Assembly (NCBI GenBank): GCA_029721515.1
Contig: CM056566.1
Span: 8,720,353 to 8,784,352, forward strand
DNA from: Synanceia verrucosa
Lineage: Eukaryota > Chordata > Actinopteri > Perciformes > Synanceiidae
DNA: 64,000 bases
Direction: 5' to 3'
Notes under the pieces: generated by a model
Told to the model about the DNA's origin: nothing
The model's input: the letters and a program-made list of their open reading frames with translations, nothing else
The model's database searches: none
Shown here: positions 1 to 12,887 of the stretch, one piece after another
How the letters are laid out: every line of letters begins with the position of its first letter
How positions within the stretch are numbered: the stretch's first letter is position 1
Program-made: the position numbers and the translations under genes

Positions 1-1076
1 AACTGCTAGTGATTTTCTCGGCATGAAAGTAATATAATTTAATGATGCTGAGTGCTGGCTGCTCCTCAATAAAAAACCTTCAAAACCCCTTATGGCTGTA
101 CTGAAACCGACAAAACCGCACACACCGACAAAAGGCTGGAGTGATGAATGATGACAAAAAGAAAAAATATATGTAACAACAAGGTATTTTTAAAATGTTG
201 TTGTCAGGTCAAATAAATGTTCTGTTGCTATGGTTACAAGCAGTCTAATATACAATGGGAATATATGGTGGTTGAATTGGTAGCTGGAGCTACCAATTAT
301 GCTGAGCGGTTTTACTGGACTCCTGTCAATCAATCAGAAACATATTTCTGTGGTCCTATAATAATATATATTAGTATGCAATATTGCGGTGTTCCTAGAA
401 TAATATACATGTATATTAACATGAAATATTTCTGTGGTCATAGAATAATCTATACTATATGCACTTATAAAGCAATACCTATTACATGACTCGGCATCTC
501 CCCTCAGCAATGCAGAGCCTTTTAGCATCCTTTAGCTTGTTTTGGTCATACTGTTTTGGTTAGCTTTTACCGCAGTCTCAGTCAAGTTTACAGACACATA
601 AAGCAGATATTTTCAATGAAGTATTGATAAAGCCATTGTATGCTACCCGCCCAGCAGCATCAAATTACACAGAGACAGTATAGCTGGAGACCATTTAACG
701 TCTAAAAACAGTTGTTGGAAACCAAGGCAGAGCTGAAACACAGCAGGAGCTCAAACAGTGCTTCAGATGGAGGGTGAAAAGAGGTGCTTCATCACTGCCG
801 GTAATACCAATCTCTAATACCAATGCTGCTAAGGTAGCCATAATAAATACAGCGATAATATTTAAAATATGTTGTGTTTACGGTGTGTTCTGATGCATCC
901 AGGTTGTCAAAGAAACTATTCTTATAGGATACACTCCCTACCCTTCACACTTTTCCCTTGTTGCAGATTGTTTTTGCCTTAGATTCTGTCATATCTCTGA
1001 TGGAGTGAGTGCCAATAAATCATCACAGACACTGACCCAGTCTATTTGTGTTAAACCTGTTTCCATTGTGTTCCAG
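1..1076 (+). other. Upstream intron sequence of asic4, no exon recognised
   Basis: I see no exon resembling the ASIC extracellular domain here, so this is most likely part of the intron before the first visible asic4 exon. The sequence is AT-rich. The short open frames in it show no recognisable protein and are treated as chance. A small degenerate tandem repeat is listed separately. Confidence 0.6.
342..455. repeat. Small degenerate tandem repeat, about three units
   Basis: Three consecutive stretches share the pattern atatttctgtggtc...agaataatata: the units start near 342, 385 and 423 and are about 35-45 bases each. They differ by several substitutions and indels. It explains the repetitive open frames on both strands here, which are not genes. 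Confidence 0.6.
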
Positions 1077-4000
1077 CACAGCTACAGAAGAACAGTGGGG
1101 ATACCTGTCCATGCGAGACACCCTGTAATCTCACCCGCTACGGTAAAGAGCTCTCTATGGTGAAAATCCCCAGCAAGGGCTCTGCTCGCTATCTCTCCAG
1201 GAAATACGACAAGTCAGAGGACTACATCAGGTACGACTAAACTCACGTATGAGCAGTGATGTGGCGCTCAATAAAAAGGACCATAAACTATGACCTCCAG
1301 TGTGTGAAAACAAACACATAAATATCAAGAAAATCCATTACAGTTTCATACTTGAATCAATTTTTTTTGTCTTTCAGTGAAGAGTTGATATTTAGAAAGT
1401 CTGGTGATAGCAATTTGATAGTCAGGCACCATGCGGTCATTACAAGTATGCATTACACATTTAATCAAGCAATTCAATATATTTATTATACTGCATTATA
1501 AGATTCTGAGAGAATACCAAGTTAATAAAAAATATGTTCAAACTACAAGATTGCCATGAATTTAATGGATGCTCCATTAGATGATAGAATAGAATTTTTG
1601 AGGGTTGTGTGGTTTTAAAGACCCCATGGCCGTGCCGCCACCCTCAGGAAAAAAAAAAGATTCATACAACACAATCAATTTTTATTGCCATCAGTATGAG
1701 AGCAGTGTGCAGCTGACAACAACACACACCGACTCCATAGTTGTGCTGTAATGATTAAGACAGTGAGCTGTGCTTCCACAAACATGTTTGTTCCATCCAG
1801 CTCATTAATACTTTGAGATGTAATGAACGTTGTAACTTCTAGTGACCACTGGCAGCGCTGCAACTTCTAATCCTGCTTAACAACTTGGAACATGTAACTA
1901 ATATTCAGATTATAATTAACTCCATGCATTGACAATGTGTTTATACTGCAATTCCTCTCAGAGCCTAATGGGCAAGGATGTGATACAAGGTCTAAACCAA
2001 AGAGCGCATGGTGCCTTACACAACACTTAATATTACCAGACTTTCTGAATCCAGAGAGATCAGAGACGTGGCAGTGACTGAGCATGCTGCCAGTGCTTGT
2101 TCTGAAACACCTCATTATCTCACAATCGCTGGTTGGATCTGTGTAAAGCGCTGTAGGCCTGACAGCCCCATCATGACAATTTACAGTGAGCGTCAAGATG
2201 ACTGGGAATGGTGTTTTTTGCAAATGATGTTAGATTTTTACTGAATTATAAAAACAGAAACAAAAAGCACACAACACCGTGTCATTTTTGTCCACTTATT
2301 TTAGTCATTTATGTTGTATATATGTTACCTAGTTATTCACTTACTGTATATATGATGCCACAGTTTTTTTCCACTTGGTTGTTTTCTGCTGACGGTATTA
2401 TTCTTATTTTTTTCATAGGACATCCTTGTAATGTTGCACTATCCACTTTGCTGCTGTAGCAATGCAAATTTCCCCATCTCTGGGACGAATAAAAGTTTAT
2501 CTTATCTTATCTTGACATCCACGCTCCACTTGTTTTTTCAGAGACAACTTCTTGGTCTTAGATATCTTCTTTGAAGCTCTGAACTATGAAACAATCGAGC
2601 AGAAGAAAGCCTATGATGTTGCAGGTTTATTAGGTAAGATTTGTGTCACATCTTTTCTCTCTTTTCTGAATATTTAAAGGGACCCGTGGGTGCAGAGCAC
2701 AGCTGTGCTTACCATTAGTCCTAAACAGGATGTGATTTGGCATTACATCCATTGAGCTGCTGCTCCTTCTTTTCAGGTGACATTGGTGGACAGATGGGCT
2801 TATTCATTGGAGCCAGCATCCTGACAATCTTAGAAATACTGGATTATATCTATGAGGTATGGTGCCTTAGCAAGCCCACAGCACTGGCTGTGATATAATT
2901 AGCAATAATTAACAGTTATTGTCTATTGTAACTATTTATAAAACATATTAGTGCCTTCATTTTTATGTTCTTCATTACTTCATTATTTGTGCATGTGTTA
3001 GTATGTTAAAAAATGTAAAGACTGGCACAGTAAATGTTATCACCTCAGGCTGGAGACATTGGTATCTGCTCAGGTTTGTGCTGAAGATATGCTGCCGAAC
3101 TAACGCTGATCAAAAAATGAACTGTCTCAGCTGCATCCCTGTTAAGCTTTGTAGCCGACTACCTGCAGACATGCAGACATCACCGCTGAATGAACTCTTC
3201 ACACTGCTGCATCTCTTGTCTCCCTCGCTCACCTTCCTGCTGCTGTGCTGTTCTGTGGTTGTAACCAGGTGGTCAAGCAGCGTCTACTACGTCTGCTGAG
3301 GCCGCAGAAAGACGAGAAGAAGAGCAAACAGCAGACCAGCACTGTAGCTACAGTGGGTCTCGAGGAAACGAAAGCAAAGGTACAGCACGAACTCGAACAA
3401 ATAGTAGCTGTTTCCATGCCGAGTGTTCAACTTCCCCTGCAGGACTGTAACTACATTTGGAAAGTACAAGGGAATGATTCTAACATAATGAACAATTTAT
3501 TGTTCCCAATTAGTCTTAACCATGAAAGCACATCCTCCCCTGGAGCTTGGATTTGTTATTGCACAACTTCATTCTGCTTATATCTGAACAATAGACTTCT
3601 GTTAAACCGTGTCTCAGTAACATACTAAAGCTCTTTCATTGTTTTCAATGAAACAGAGCCAGAGAAACAGAAAAGACTATTTACTCTGTTATCATTCGAA
3701 ATTTGCAGCTTTGATTAGGTTTGGCTGGTTGAATGTCTTCCATTACGTTTTACTTTCCAGTGGAGATATTGACATTGAATATGGACGGGATCTACAGAAG
3801 AAACCATCAACAATTCACCAAAAACAGAGATCCATTCAACAGAGAATTCAAGTCAAGACAAGTTGTACAGCCCACGATCACAAATTACAAAATTAGCCAC
3901 AGGATATAAACGACTCTCACATCAACTAAGGAAAACCCCTCCTTTAAATCGAATTGAAAACTCTATTATCTTCAAATAATTTTAAAATAATTTACACTCA

Positions 4001-5225
4001 GCTACTATTTACATCTTTGGTCAACTGTAAGTGTTACACATGCAGTCAAGATCCAATAGTTTAATTAGAGAATCTCACTGAATTAACAGCTGTCATTTCA
4101 GCCTACAACATTTTTTGTTGCATTTGTATGTGACATACATTCGTGTCAAATAATGCAATTTAAATGCTCTTTCAAGAGACAGATGAGAGGAAGAGAGCAG
4201 GAGTAAGGATATGGTCAGCGTAAATGGCCAATCATCTAATAAGTCTGAATACCTGGAACCAACATGTTGCATGTTTCATGGTGTGTCATTATAACAGCCA
4301 GCAGGGGTCCTGTGTTTGTACAGAAGTCTATGAGAAAGTGATTTTTCTTTTCTCTTGATTTTCACCTCAGTAAACATTATAAACCTCAGTTTATAGTGTC
4401 AGTCTCTAGTTTCTAGTCTTCTTCAATACAGCATCATGTTCATTTAGTAAGTTATGGTCCCATTTAGAGTCAAATAGACCATAAAGCAGGAGGGCTAGCT
4501 TGTGATTAACAGGTCGTCCAGACTGGGAGTTATGTGTTTTGTGTATTTTTAATTCATGAAATTTAATTGTAACATTCTGGTCACCCAAAAAGTGTCTTAT
4601 TCATTTGGCTGTGTCTACTTCTCACGTACAGTTGATGCTTTAATTGTATCTTCTGTTTTCAGTCCATACTTGAACAAAATCTCTTTTTTTCTGTGGTGGG
4701 GAATTAGGTGTTGTATCCATTAACTATCAGCAACAGTCAGGTGCAGTCATCACAACTGTGCTATAGCTGGAGACGCTGGATCTGGATCCATCGCACATAA
4801 CTCCCATAAAAACACAAATTAATCTTTTGTGTTTGTCAGACATTTATTTGATCACTGGACAGAGCCAGGTAGTTTCCCCCCTGCTAAGCTGGGCTAACTA
4901 TTTCCTCAAGCCTTTCCCAAAATGTTGAAGTTTACTTTTGAATTCAGTATCAACCAGAGTACTCAGTCGTGTCGGGATATTGAATAGATCAGTGTCATTC
5001 TACTGTACACTATCAGTTGTTTATCGTCATGACACATTACACACTCTTTTTAAGCACAATGCTGATGCTGACGTGTGTCTTCGGCAGGAGCCCAGTGACA
5101 TGACACGGAGTCACCCAGAGGGGGCATACGCTAACACCATCCTGCCCAACCACCACCACCCTCTCCCGCACCCCCACCGCCATCACGCCGGCCACCACGG
5201 TGTATTTGAGGACTTCGCCTGTTAG
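1077..5225 (+). CDS. asic4: Acid-sensing ion channel 4, C-terminal exons (5' part outside window)
   Basis: ENaC/degenerin-family channel subunit of the plasma membrane. Five exons fit GT-AG rules and keep frame: 1077-1230, 2542-2633, 2777-2856, 3269-3379 and 5088-5225. They encode the end of the extracellular domain (CPCETPCNLTRYGKE), then the pre-TM2 and TM2 region with GQMGLFIGAS, including the Gly-Ala-Ser filter, and DYIYE. A basic cytosolic stretch (VVKQRLLRLLRPQK) follows, and the protein ends in FEDFAC. The ILPNHHH...FEDFAC tail matches the ASIC4 C-terminus rather than ASIC1-3, and that decides the paralogue. The tail is unusually histidine-rich. The start codon and upstream exons lie outside the window. 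Mammalian ASIC4 is reported not to be proton-gated by itself; nothing here tests that. Its convergent neighbour is chpf, as in human 2q35. I cannot tell whether this is the teleost a or b copy. Confidence 0.93.
2230..2513 (+). repeat. 3' end of a non-LTR retrotransposon in an asic4 intron
   Basis: The stretch ends with the typical fish LINE tail: a tccccatctctgggacgaataaaag segment followed by short tandem copies of tctta. Upstream is low-complexity pyrimidine-rich sequence. No reverse-transcriptase frame remains, so this is a 5'-truncated copy of a few hundred bases at most. The 5' boundary is approximate. It lies in the intron just upstream of the exon at 2542. Confidence 0.6.
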
Positions 5226-5414
5226 AGCCAACCATCTTTTCCAGTCCTGGTGACATCAAAAGATGAAAGGCGTCTGTTTTCAGATTAGTTACAGAGCCTT
5301 GGCTTCTCCGTCGCTCCTTTGCTGTCACCAGTGAAAAGCTACAGCCAAAGTCAAACACCAAACTTGTGCTGCTAACAAAGCACTTGTACGTACAGTAGTA
5401 GGCACAACCTGGAC

Positions 5415-5415
5415 A

Positions 5416-5472
<57 letters not shown>

Positions 5473-5480
5473 CTCCTCTC
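5415..5480. repeat. (CT)n microsatellite
   Basis: Nearly pure CT dinucleotide run with a few T interruptions, about 190 bases after the asic4 stop codon and so probably within its 3' UTR. Confidence 0.95.
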
Positions 5481-6454
5481 TGGATGGGACCCCTCTCAGT
5501 TTTTTTGTCCAGCTTCACATGAGAAGTCAGGCACTTGGTGTATTCAGGACCAATTTTCGGTACATGATCACGTCAAGGAGACAAGAGGAGGACCGCATGT
5601 CACCTTGATCCAGTTTATACTCCAGTAATTTATTTATTCAGTGAGCGTCTCTGATTTCTTTGTCTGTATGCCTCTGTTTATCCCTCCTAACACACTGTAC
5701 CGTATCAAGCCATTACACACTCTAAATTATGTAATTATTTAAAGAGATACTGTTATCTATATGTTCTATATTGTATACAAGATGACAATAGCTAAGCAAA
5801 CTACTCGTGTCACATCCATCGAAAACATGAGGAGTCTTATTTAGACCTTGGCTTTAGCTCTAGCAGCATCTTTCCACATGATACACTCTGTCTGGTTTGT
5901 GGTTAAGGTGTTAGAGAGTAGCATTGTACCTGTACATAAAGTCCAACTTTAAAATGAGAAAGTTCTAAAGTTCTGTTTCAATGGTTGTTGTTTATATTCA
6001 GTTAATATATAACTTATGTATTATTAATTTGAGTTATTTATACATTTTAGAGAAGACTTTTATATGACAATAGCGGTCACGATTGTAGCAAATACTGTAC
6101 ACTTACAATCTGCAGATGATGTTAGACTGCCAAACACCAATACATTTGTCCAGGTGACAGAAATGGAGTGTATGGATCGTGACTATTATCATCCATCATC
6201 TCCTTTTATATGTCCTGCTTTTTCCAGGACAACACACAAATCCTGGGCGATGTTTTCAGTTCTGACATGGTTGTGCTTAAATTGTTCCCTCTGTTCGTTT
6301 CATTTCTGCCCACCATCCGCTCTTCACTTTGGTTAGCACCATAACCTCAAGCTGACATAAGCAATAAGAAACTGAATTTTATTTTTTGCAGACTCATCTT
6401 CTCCAACTTGTGGGCCAGCACCACTGTACGAGTGTAGCAGCTATTTACAGCACA

Positions 6455-6459
<5 letters not shown>

Positions 6460-6492
<33 letters not shown>
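6460..6492. repeat. (TG)n microsatellite
   Basis: Pure TG dinucleotide run followed by a short TTTG repeat. It lies in the asic4 3' region. Confidence 0.95.
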
Positions 6493-6493
<1 letters not shown>

Positions 6494-6855
6494 CTGTTTG
6501 TTTGTTTGTTTGCTTGTGCACTTTAACATTATTGCACACATGACTGAGCACATTAGGCTGATGCGACTCTGCTGAGCTGATCCAATTTGGGGGGAAAAAA
6601 GGGAATGGTTGAAAATTGGAATATTTCAGAAGACAGCATTTTTTTTATTGCAGCAGTGAGGATTTTAATAATATGTAGAGTAAGAATAAATGTAGAGTTA
6701 GGACAGTACGTCACAGTTTATTTTAAGAACTGCTCTGGAGGGTGAAATATTCTTACTGGGTAACTTCTAACCTCTATGGGCGGGACAAAGAGCACAAGTT
6801 AGCAAAGTGGAGATGAAAAATTTTACATTCATTCAATCATAATCATTATTGTCAT

Positions 6856-7850
6856 CAGGGGCGTCGCTAGGTTTTAAGGACAAGGGGGGCTTAGCCGTAT
6901 TTTAGTTATCCATTAATGATGCAAGGTTATATGATTCTTTATTTAAACTCATTCAGTCCACTTTATGTTGAATTTTTCTGAACTTTTTTGTAAAAAAAAA
7001 AAAAAAAACAATACTAAAAAATTAAATAAAACAACACCAAACTAGAAAAGCACTCAGAGAGTGCAGACCTCTGCCTAGGCAGCATTCTGAGAGACTCCTG
7101 CAAGCTCACAACACCTAAGAGTGAATGTGTTGATTTTGACTCAACTTGAAACCCACATTTAACATTGTATTCACATTAATATCGTGTACTTTTTATTTAT
7201 TTTTTCTCAATTTCATTTGAATTTGAATTTAAAAAAAAAAAAACACCAGTAAAACTTTGGAAATACAATTTGAGAATTCAAGATATTTTGAGAGCAGTTG
7301 CATTGCTCTAGCTCCTTCCTAAATGACGTTATGGTTAAAAATGCATATTTGACCTTGGTGACCTTGACCTTTTACTGATCTTGACCAAACTGACCACCAA
7401 AAATTAATCAGTTTTAAGCTAGGCCACTTCTGAACAACCCTGAAAACTTCGGCAAAATCCATCCATAACTTTTTGAGTTATTTTACAAACCCACAAATAA
7501 ACAAACCCTGGTGAAAACTTAACCTCCTTGGTGGAGGTAATAATTATTTAAAGGGGGCTTAAGAAGAATATGCCTAATGGCAGCACTGGCATCAGGGCCA
7601 CTCTATTCTTTTCAACATTTATTAAACATTTTTTATTGATGTAAATCAAAGAATATTTTTTTAGTGTCATTAATTCCAGATCAATATATTGCTTTGTACT
7701 GTTTTGTCATGATTGCTTTCACATAAAATGAGATAATCAATTTTTTTCTTTGTTGAAAAAAAAGGAAATAAAATTCACCAACTTATTTTGGGGGCTGAAG
7801 AATATTTTAGAGGGGTTCAGCCCCCCAAAATAGGCCTAGTGACGCCACTG
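6856..7850. mobile_element. Non-autonomous hAT-like DNA transposon with 8-bp target duplication
   Basis: The left end starts CAGGGGCGTCGCTAGG and the right end finishes CCTAGTGACGCCACTG, which are imperfect inverted repeats. The flanks attgtcat (6848-6855) and actgtcat (7851-7858) match in seven of eight bases. An 8-bp duplication with CAG-type ends fits the hAT superfamily. The roughly 1-kb interior has no transposase frame. It contains poly-A/T tracts and an embedded copy of another repeat (7045-7545). The family is inferred from the termini and duplication length. Confidence 0.75.
7045..7545. repeat. Dispersed repeat copy nested in the hAT-like element (same family as 10424-10810)
   Basis: The left edge (cactcagagagtgcagacctctgcc) and the right half (ccaccaaaaattaatcagttttaagc through cctccttggtggaggtaat) match the copy at 10424-10810 closely. 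The centre differs. Because it sits between the two hAT ends, it either inserted into that element or was carried with it. Confidence 0.7.
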
Positions 7851-8046
7851 ACTGTCATCATGCAAAGTCGGCTTGCTCGCTGGCCTTTATGCACTGCAGG
7901 GCCTTTAACAACTTCTGGCTTCACATTATCTGCTCTTTGGCACCAGGTTCTTCTTTGTTTTACGCTTCATAAATGCAGATATTCTGAATCCACACTGTCA
8001 AAAAGCCAGAAGCGATACCAACTGTACTATCATATATGTCCAATCT

Positions 8047-8526
8047 GGTCTCATGAAATATTCGTACAAATCAGTACGAAAAATATTGCACACCCACATA
8101 ATTCGGCCATCAAGTGACGTTCGATGCAGGCTTTTCCGTCTGTGAAAACATGTCGGACTTTCCTTACATTCTCAGCGGACATTCATTACGTTTTCAGTGG
8201 AGTGGTTTATGAGTTTGGGTGCGTTTTGATCACATTTCTAGCGGGAAATGTGCATTTTATTTTCATAAGCCTAACCCTGTAATGCTATCCCTAAACCTAA
8301 TCATCACTGGAAGTGTTGTCGGGCTTATTTCAATGCGTATTGTAATGTTACGGTTCCAGCTGACAGTGAAAGGAATGTCAGGCATTTTTAAGGCTGTTGC
8401 TTCCGGGTTCTCTTTTGGGCTCGCGCATGCATACGCTGATCGGTCATGTTGCCGGTCATTCGCAAGATATGCACGAAATTTGTGCCTTACTTTTCGTATG
8501 ATATCATGCGAATATTTCATGAGACT
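8047..8526. mobile_element. MITE with inverted TCTCATGAAATATTCG ends
   Basis: The 16-base sequence TCTCATGAAATATTCG at 8049-8064 reappears as its exact reverse complement at 8509-8524. The interior is about 440 bases, includes a ccctaaacctaat motif and has no transposase. A terminal-inverted-repeat element of this size is a typical fish MITE. No clear target duplication was found, so the outer boundaries are approximate. Confidence 0.7.
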
Positions 8527-10423
8527 GCGTTGATATGTCGTATAAGAGTACAGACAACAATGGAAGACAGTGTCAGTATTGGTCTTGTAGATCTAGGGCA
8601 AATAAATAGGATCCATCTCTTTAAACTACTTTGTAGTTTTTTTTTTAACCTATTTGAGTTATTTAGTGCTGAGACATGAAACCATTAATGATCCCTAGTT
8701 TCCCAGACTAGATTGACAAACTATCAAATCTAAACGTCTTGGCAGTAGAAAGAGTCAGCTGGGCCTCATAATATGGTTTCTTCTTAACCTCTTAACATCA
8801 TCAATGGGCTTCAAAACAGTGTTTGTTCAGCTTCATGTTTGTCCTCATTGAAGAAGCATTCAGGAATGATGCAGCTTTTTTCATCAACTGCATCATAAAA
8901 TATGAGACGTTTTATTCGTGTGTCACATTCTTTGCAGCTGCCCCATCATTCATTTATAATTTATATCTGACAACGCTAGGGTGTACTCTAGTCATTCACA
9001 TTCAGTTAACACACACGCTAAACCGCAAGATAATTGTTTTCTTTTAATCTTGGTGGAGACGTTCATCATCATCATCTTTTCCTTCATGCATGCTCACAAC
9101 TTATTTGCCATCATGCAGCAGTTTAGGCTTCAAAACTAAAACAGTTTTTTGAACTCAGTTTTACAGAGCACAAAGCCAAGCCTGCTGAAGGCCTCTGATT
9201 ATCCATTGCTTTTGTTTGAGAAATGTATGAAATGCTTCATATTACAGGATATGATGTTCACAAATGAAGACCTAATTTCTCTGTTCATTTGACCGGTGCA
9301 TTCTGTTACCACGATATTGCCATTCGTCACAATGAGCTCCCACTGTCCTCCATCTGTCAGGTCGCCTCCTCCTGTCAAGTAATCATGGGCGATACATGGC
9401 TGTTTAATATTCATAATCATGTGTCACTCTGACATTTTCAAAAGGTTCCCAATCACAGTCTCTGATGGCATCCTGTACAGGTTATGCATAACAATCTTCT
9501 CCTCTGCCATCAATAATTGTTGCTATCCTCAGACCAGTCACATGGGGGGTGGTGTGCTGAGCTGAATGCTGGGCTGCATTTTCACTGGAGAGTTTGTGTT
9601 TGAATGGCAGAGCCTGGGGTCCATGTCGAGAGGGGTGTCTGTCCTCGACATGCTGTGCACTGTGAAACACATCCTCATTCATGCTGTATAGAAAACCATT
9701 TAAGAAGACAAATGTTACAAATAGCTGATTTTTACATCAGCAGGCGGGCTGAGTGGGCGGTAGGTCTGTACTGTAGCAGAAGGGACAACTTCCCTGCTTG
9801 ATAACATGTAGCTCACATTCCTGGGATTCCTCCTTAAGACTCCAGTCTGAGCTATCTTCTTGGACAGCTCATTGGGCCTTTCTTTTTACAGCTCCATGAC
9901 ATTCAGTCACATGTGTTGTATGGTGGCTTTATACATTAGCTGCACATTTTAAATTAAATCCAACCAGTCACGATTGTCAAGTTTTGAAGATCTGCTGTTA
10001 TGCTCTTCTTTTATCAGCTGCTTATTTGTTTTTAGCTGAGGTCTGAGGTCATCTGAAGAGAGCTAAAATAAGGGTGCAGGGCGTCACATAGCAGCTGTGT
10101 GGAATCCCATCCCAAATCTGACAGATAAGGAAATGGTCCATCACTGCAGCAGCAAGGACTCTTACATTTTGTACAGATGTGTGATCTTGTGGTTATTTCC
10201 TCTGTTAGAATACATTTTATAAATGTTAAATATGGCAAATACAATAACTATTAAAGTATAGATTGGTAAAACCAGTGCCTCCTAAATCCAGAGCTCAGTT
10301 CACTTTGTAACTCCATGTTGTCCATTCTTTCCTTAAAGTGTATCTCAGCCACCCTTTCTAATGCCTTTCCACTGTACAGACTGCACCACTGTTAATTAAA
10401 ATGACTTACACAGTTGCAAAACT
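8527..10423. other. Intergenic DNA, no confirmed gene
   Basis: This lies between the asic4 3' region and the probable chpf 3' UTR. The only coding-like stretches are two adjacent minus-strand open frames (9199-9420 and 9482-9682). I cannot assign either to a family. No RNA gene or clear mobile-element boundary was found. Confidence 0.5.
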
Positions 10424-10810
10424 AAAAAAACACTCAGAGAGCGCAGACCTCCGCCGCAGTGGCAGCAACTTACCCCCGCCGCCAAGGAGGTCATGTTTTC
10501 AATGGGGCTTGTTTATTTGTTGGTTTGCAAAGTAACTCAAAAAGTTATGGATGGTTTTTGACGAAATTTTCAGGATTGACCAGAAATGGCCTAACTTAAA
10601 ACTAATTCATTTTTAGTGGTGCCGTTGAATCGCATCCGATCACCACCAAAAATGAATCAGTTTTAAGTTAGGCCACTTCAGACCAACCCTGAAAATTTTG
10701 TAAAAATCCGTCCCCAACGTTCTGAGTTAATTTGCAAACCAACAAACCAACACACATACAAACAAATAAACAAACCCCGGTGAAAACATAACCTCCTTGG
10801 CGGAGATAAA
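10424..10810. repeat. Foldback (long inverted repeat) element
   Basis: The arms are near-complementary: ccgccaaggagg...cttgtttatttgttggtttgcaa from 10479 pairs with ttgcaaaccaacaaacc...cctccttggcgg ending at 10803. The inner parts ggcctaacttaaaac and gttttaagttaggcc are also complementary. The left shoulder cactcagagagcgcagacctccgcc is shared with the copy at 7045-7545. Transcribed, it would form a hairpin of about 150 bp per arm. No coding sequence. Confidence 0.8.
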
Positions 10811-12887
10811 GACTGAAAGCCTCTCAAAGGTAGGTTGTGAAGAGATATTATGGTACACCTCAGAGGTCGTTTGAAGATGTGTCATTATCTAGTTAGGACA
10901 AGTGATTTATTGACCATTCTCCTAGTAATTTCCGTGCTTACAATACCCTCCAGGTGAACACATACTGTCGTGAAAACTGAAAACTTCCAGTGGACTTGGA
11001 ACAACTGTGTCCCTCTGTGGGAGGAGAAAGTCCTGGGCTTGGACATAAAGCAAAGTACAAAATAATGACTTACAATTAACTGCCAGCTGCTCTGTAGTTA
11101 TGTGGTTTTACCGCATGCCTCAGGGTAGTGCATATGGACCCTTGAAATAACTGAAGCTGTAATTAAAGTTGCAACATTTTCCCTGTTTTTACCCGACCCA
11201 GACATCAGGAATACCTCGGGTCTAATATGGACAGGAATGTTAACTGCAGGCACACCAAGCACATGCTGGGAACATGAGCAAGCCACTGGTTGGTCTTAGA
11301 AACATTACTTCTAAATGTTGTCTAGTAACGCTGCTCACCTCAGCGGCTGGCACTGAGTCCTGGTCTAGGACCTGTAAACACGCTCTTTTACTGACACCTA
11401 AAGGACAAACTGGATTTTGTAGCTGTAATAATAAAAAACTACACAATATTCTTATCTTTAAAAAAAAAGAGGAATGTTTGTCTTCAAATACGTTTTATTT
11501 AAAAATTACAATAATTCACAGTTCATTGGGAATTAAAGCACACAAACAATTAAAAGTGATGTGCATTCATTAAAACTTTGGTTATTCTAGTACCCATATG
11601 ATAGCTAGATACTTTATTAATAACAAGGGAAATTTAAGGTATAAAATAATATACATCAAGAGCTCCAAACATCCATGGAAATTAAAAAAAATGACAACCA
11701 TTTGCCTGCTCTTTGAAATGAATTACTTGAAAGTGAGAGTGAAAAACAAATAAATTGTCTTCATGGTCAAATGACATGATCTTCAAAGTAAAAGATAAAG
11801 AGTAAGATACAGTTTGTTTAGTTTCATCACCAAAAATAATTAAGTATCAATTTGTTGTGTACATAAAGCTACAAAAAGCTTAAAAATAGAATCTCTAAAC
11901 TATTTATACATGTACAGAGTATGTCATGAAAGCCTCTGTTAGTGCGGAAGTGTTCAGAATCTGCATAATTCATCAAGAAATGACAGATAAATAAGTTATG
12001 AACAAAATACATAGAGACTTCGCTCAGCGATGGTGGCTGTGTTAACAGCAAAGGGTGATCAATCTGCCACGCTCGTTGAATTTTAAATTTCTCATGTCAA
12101 CAGAAGGCAGAGACGAAGCAGATCACCACAGTAACTTCATGTTGTAATCTAAGCCCTCCGTCTTTCACAGTGGTTTTTGGAAGATTCACTTTCCAATCTT
12201 GCTCATTATTATTGTCGTACTCTTCTCTCTCTCTGCTCTCGTCAAGAAAGAGATGCGTCATAAAAATGACCTCCATGTCTTTGTTCACATGGCAGAAAAT
12301 ACAGCATTCACTGTTAAAGGATCACCACTGTGGATGTAGTGTTTCCTACAAATACTTTCAATCCAATTAAAGTTAAATACAAAGGACTTGCCTTCATTGT
12401 ATCCATTGCAAGGTAAATTTGACAATGAAAAGTGTCTAGTGTCAGTAAAATACAATAAAGGTCATATAAAATGAAATTACAGTGTATTCACTTAACATTG
12501 AACAGATCTTACATCATGTGATGTTGTGAACAGTATTGTGATACACATTGCTCTATATTTGCAGCAAATGTCTTTGAAATTAAAGGTCCTGTCCACCATG
12601 GGACATCTAGTCATTTGTGTTATCTGTAATATTGCACATTACAACATACCAATGACGTTCTGGCTTCCACTACAGCTATCTCCACAACCACCGATGAAAA
12701 AACGTAGACAAGGTTTCCCATTGGACTGCACTGTGATTAGAAGGAAGCCCCCCGCCCCATTTCTAAAACTAAGGTCAGAAAATGGAGAACAATGACATCA
12801 TTCAATAACATAAAAAAAATCTATACAGTCCAAAGTATCTTCTTTTAGAGTAGAAAACTGTCTGCTATACATAATGTTCATACATTC

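Larger units (their letters stand above)
5226..6690 (+). other. Probable asic4 3' UTR and downstream sequence
   Basis: This follows the asic4 stop codon. It holds a (CT)n tract and a (TG)n tract. AATAAA at 6685-6690 is the first clear candidate polyadenylation signal. No coding potential was recognised. The 3' end is inferred from the signal only. Confidence 0.45.
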
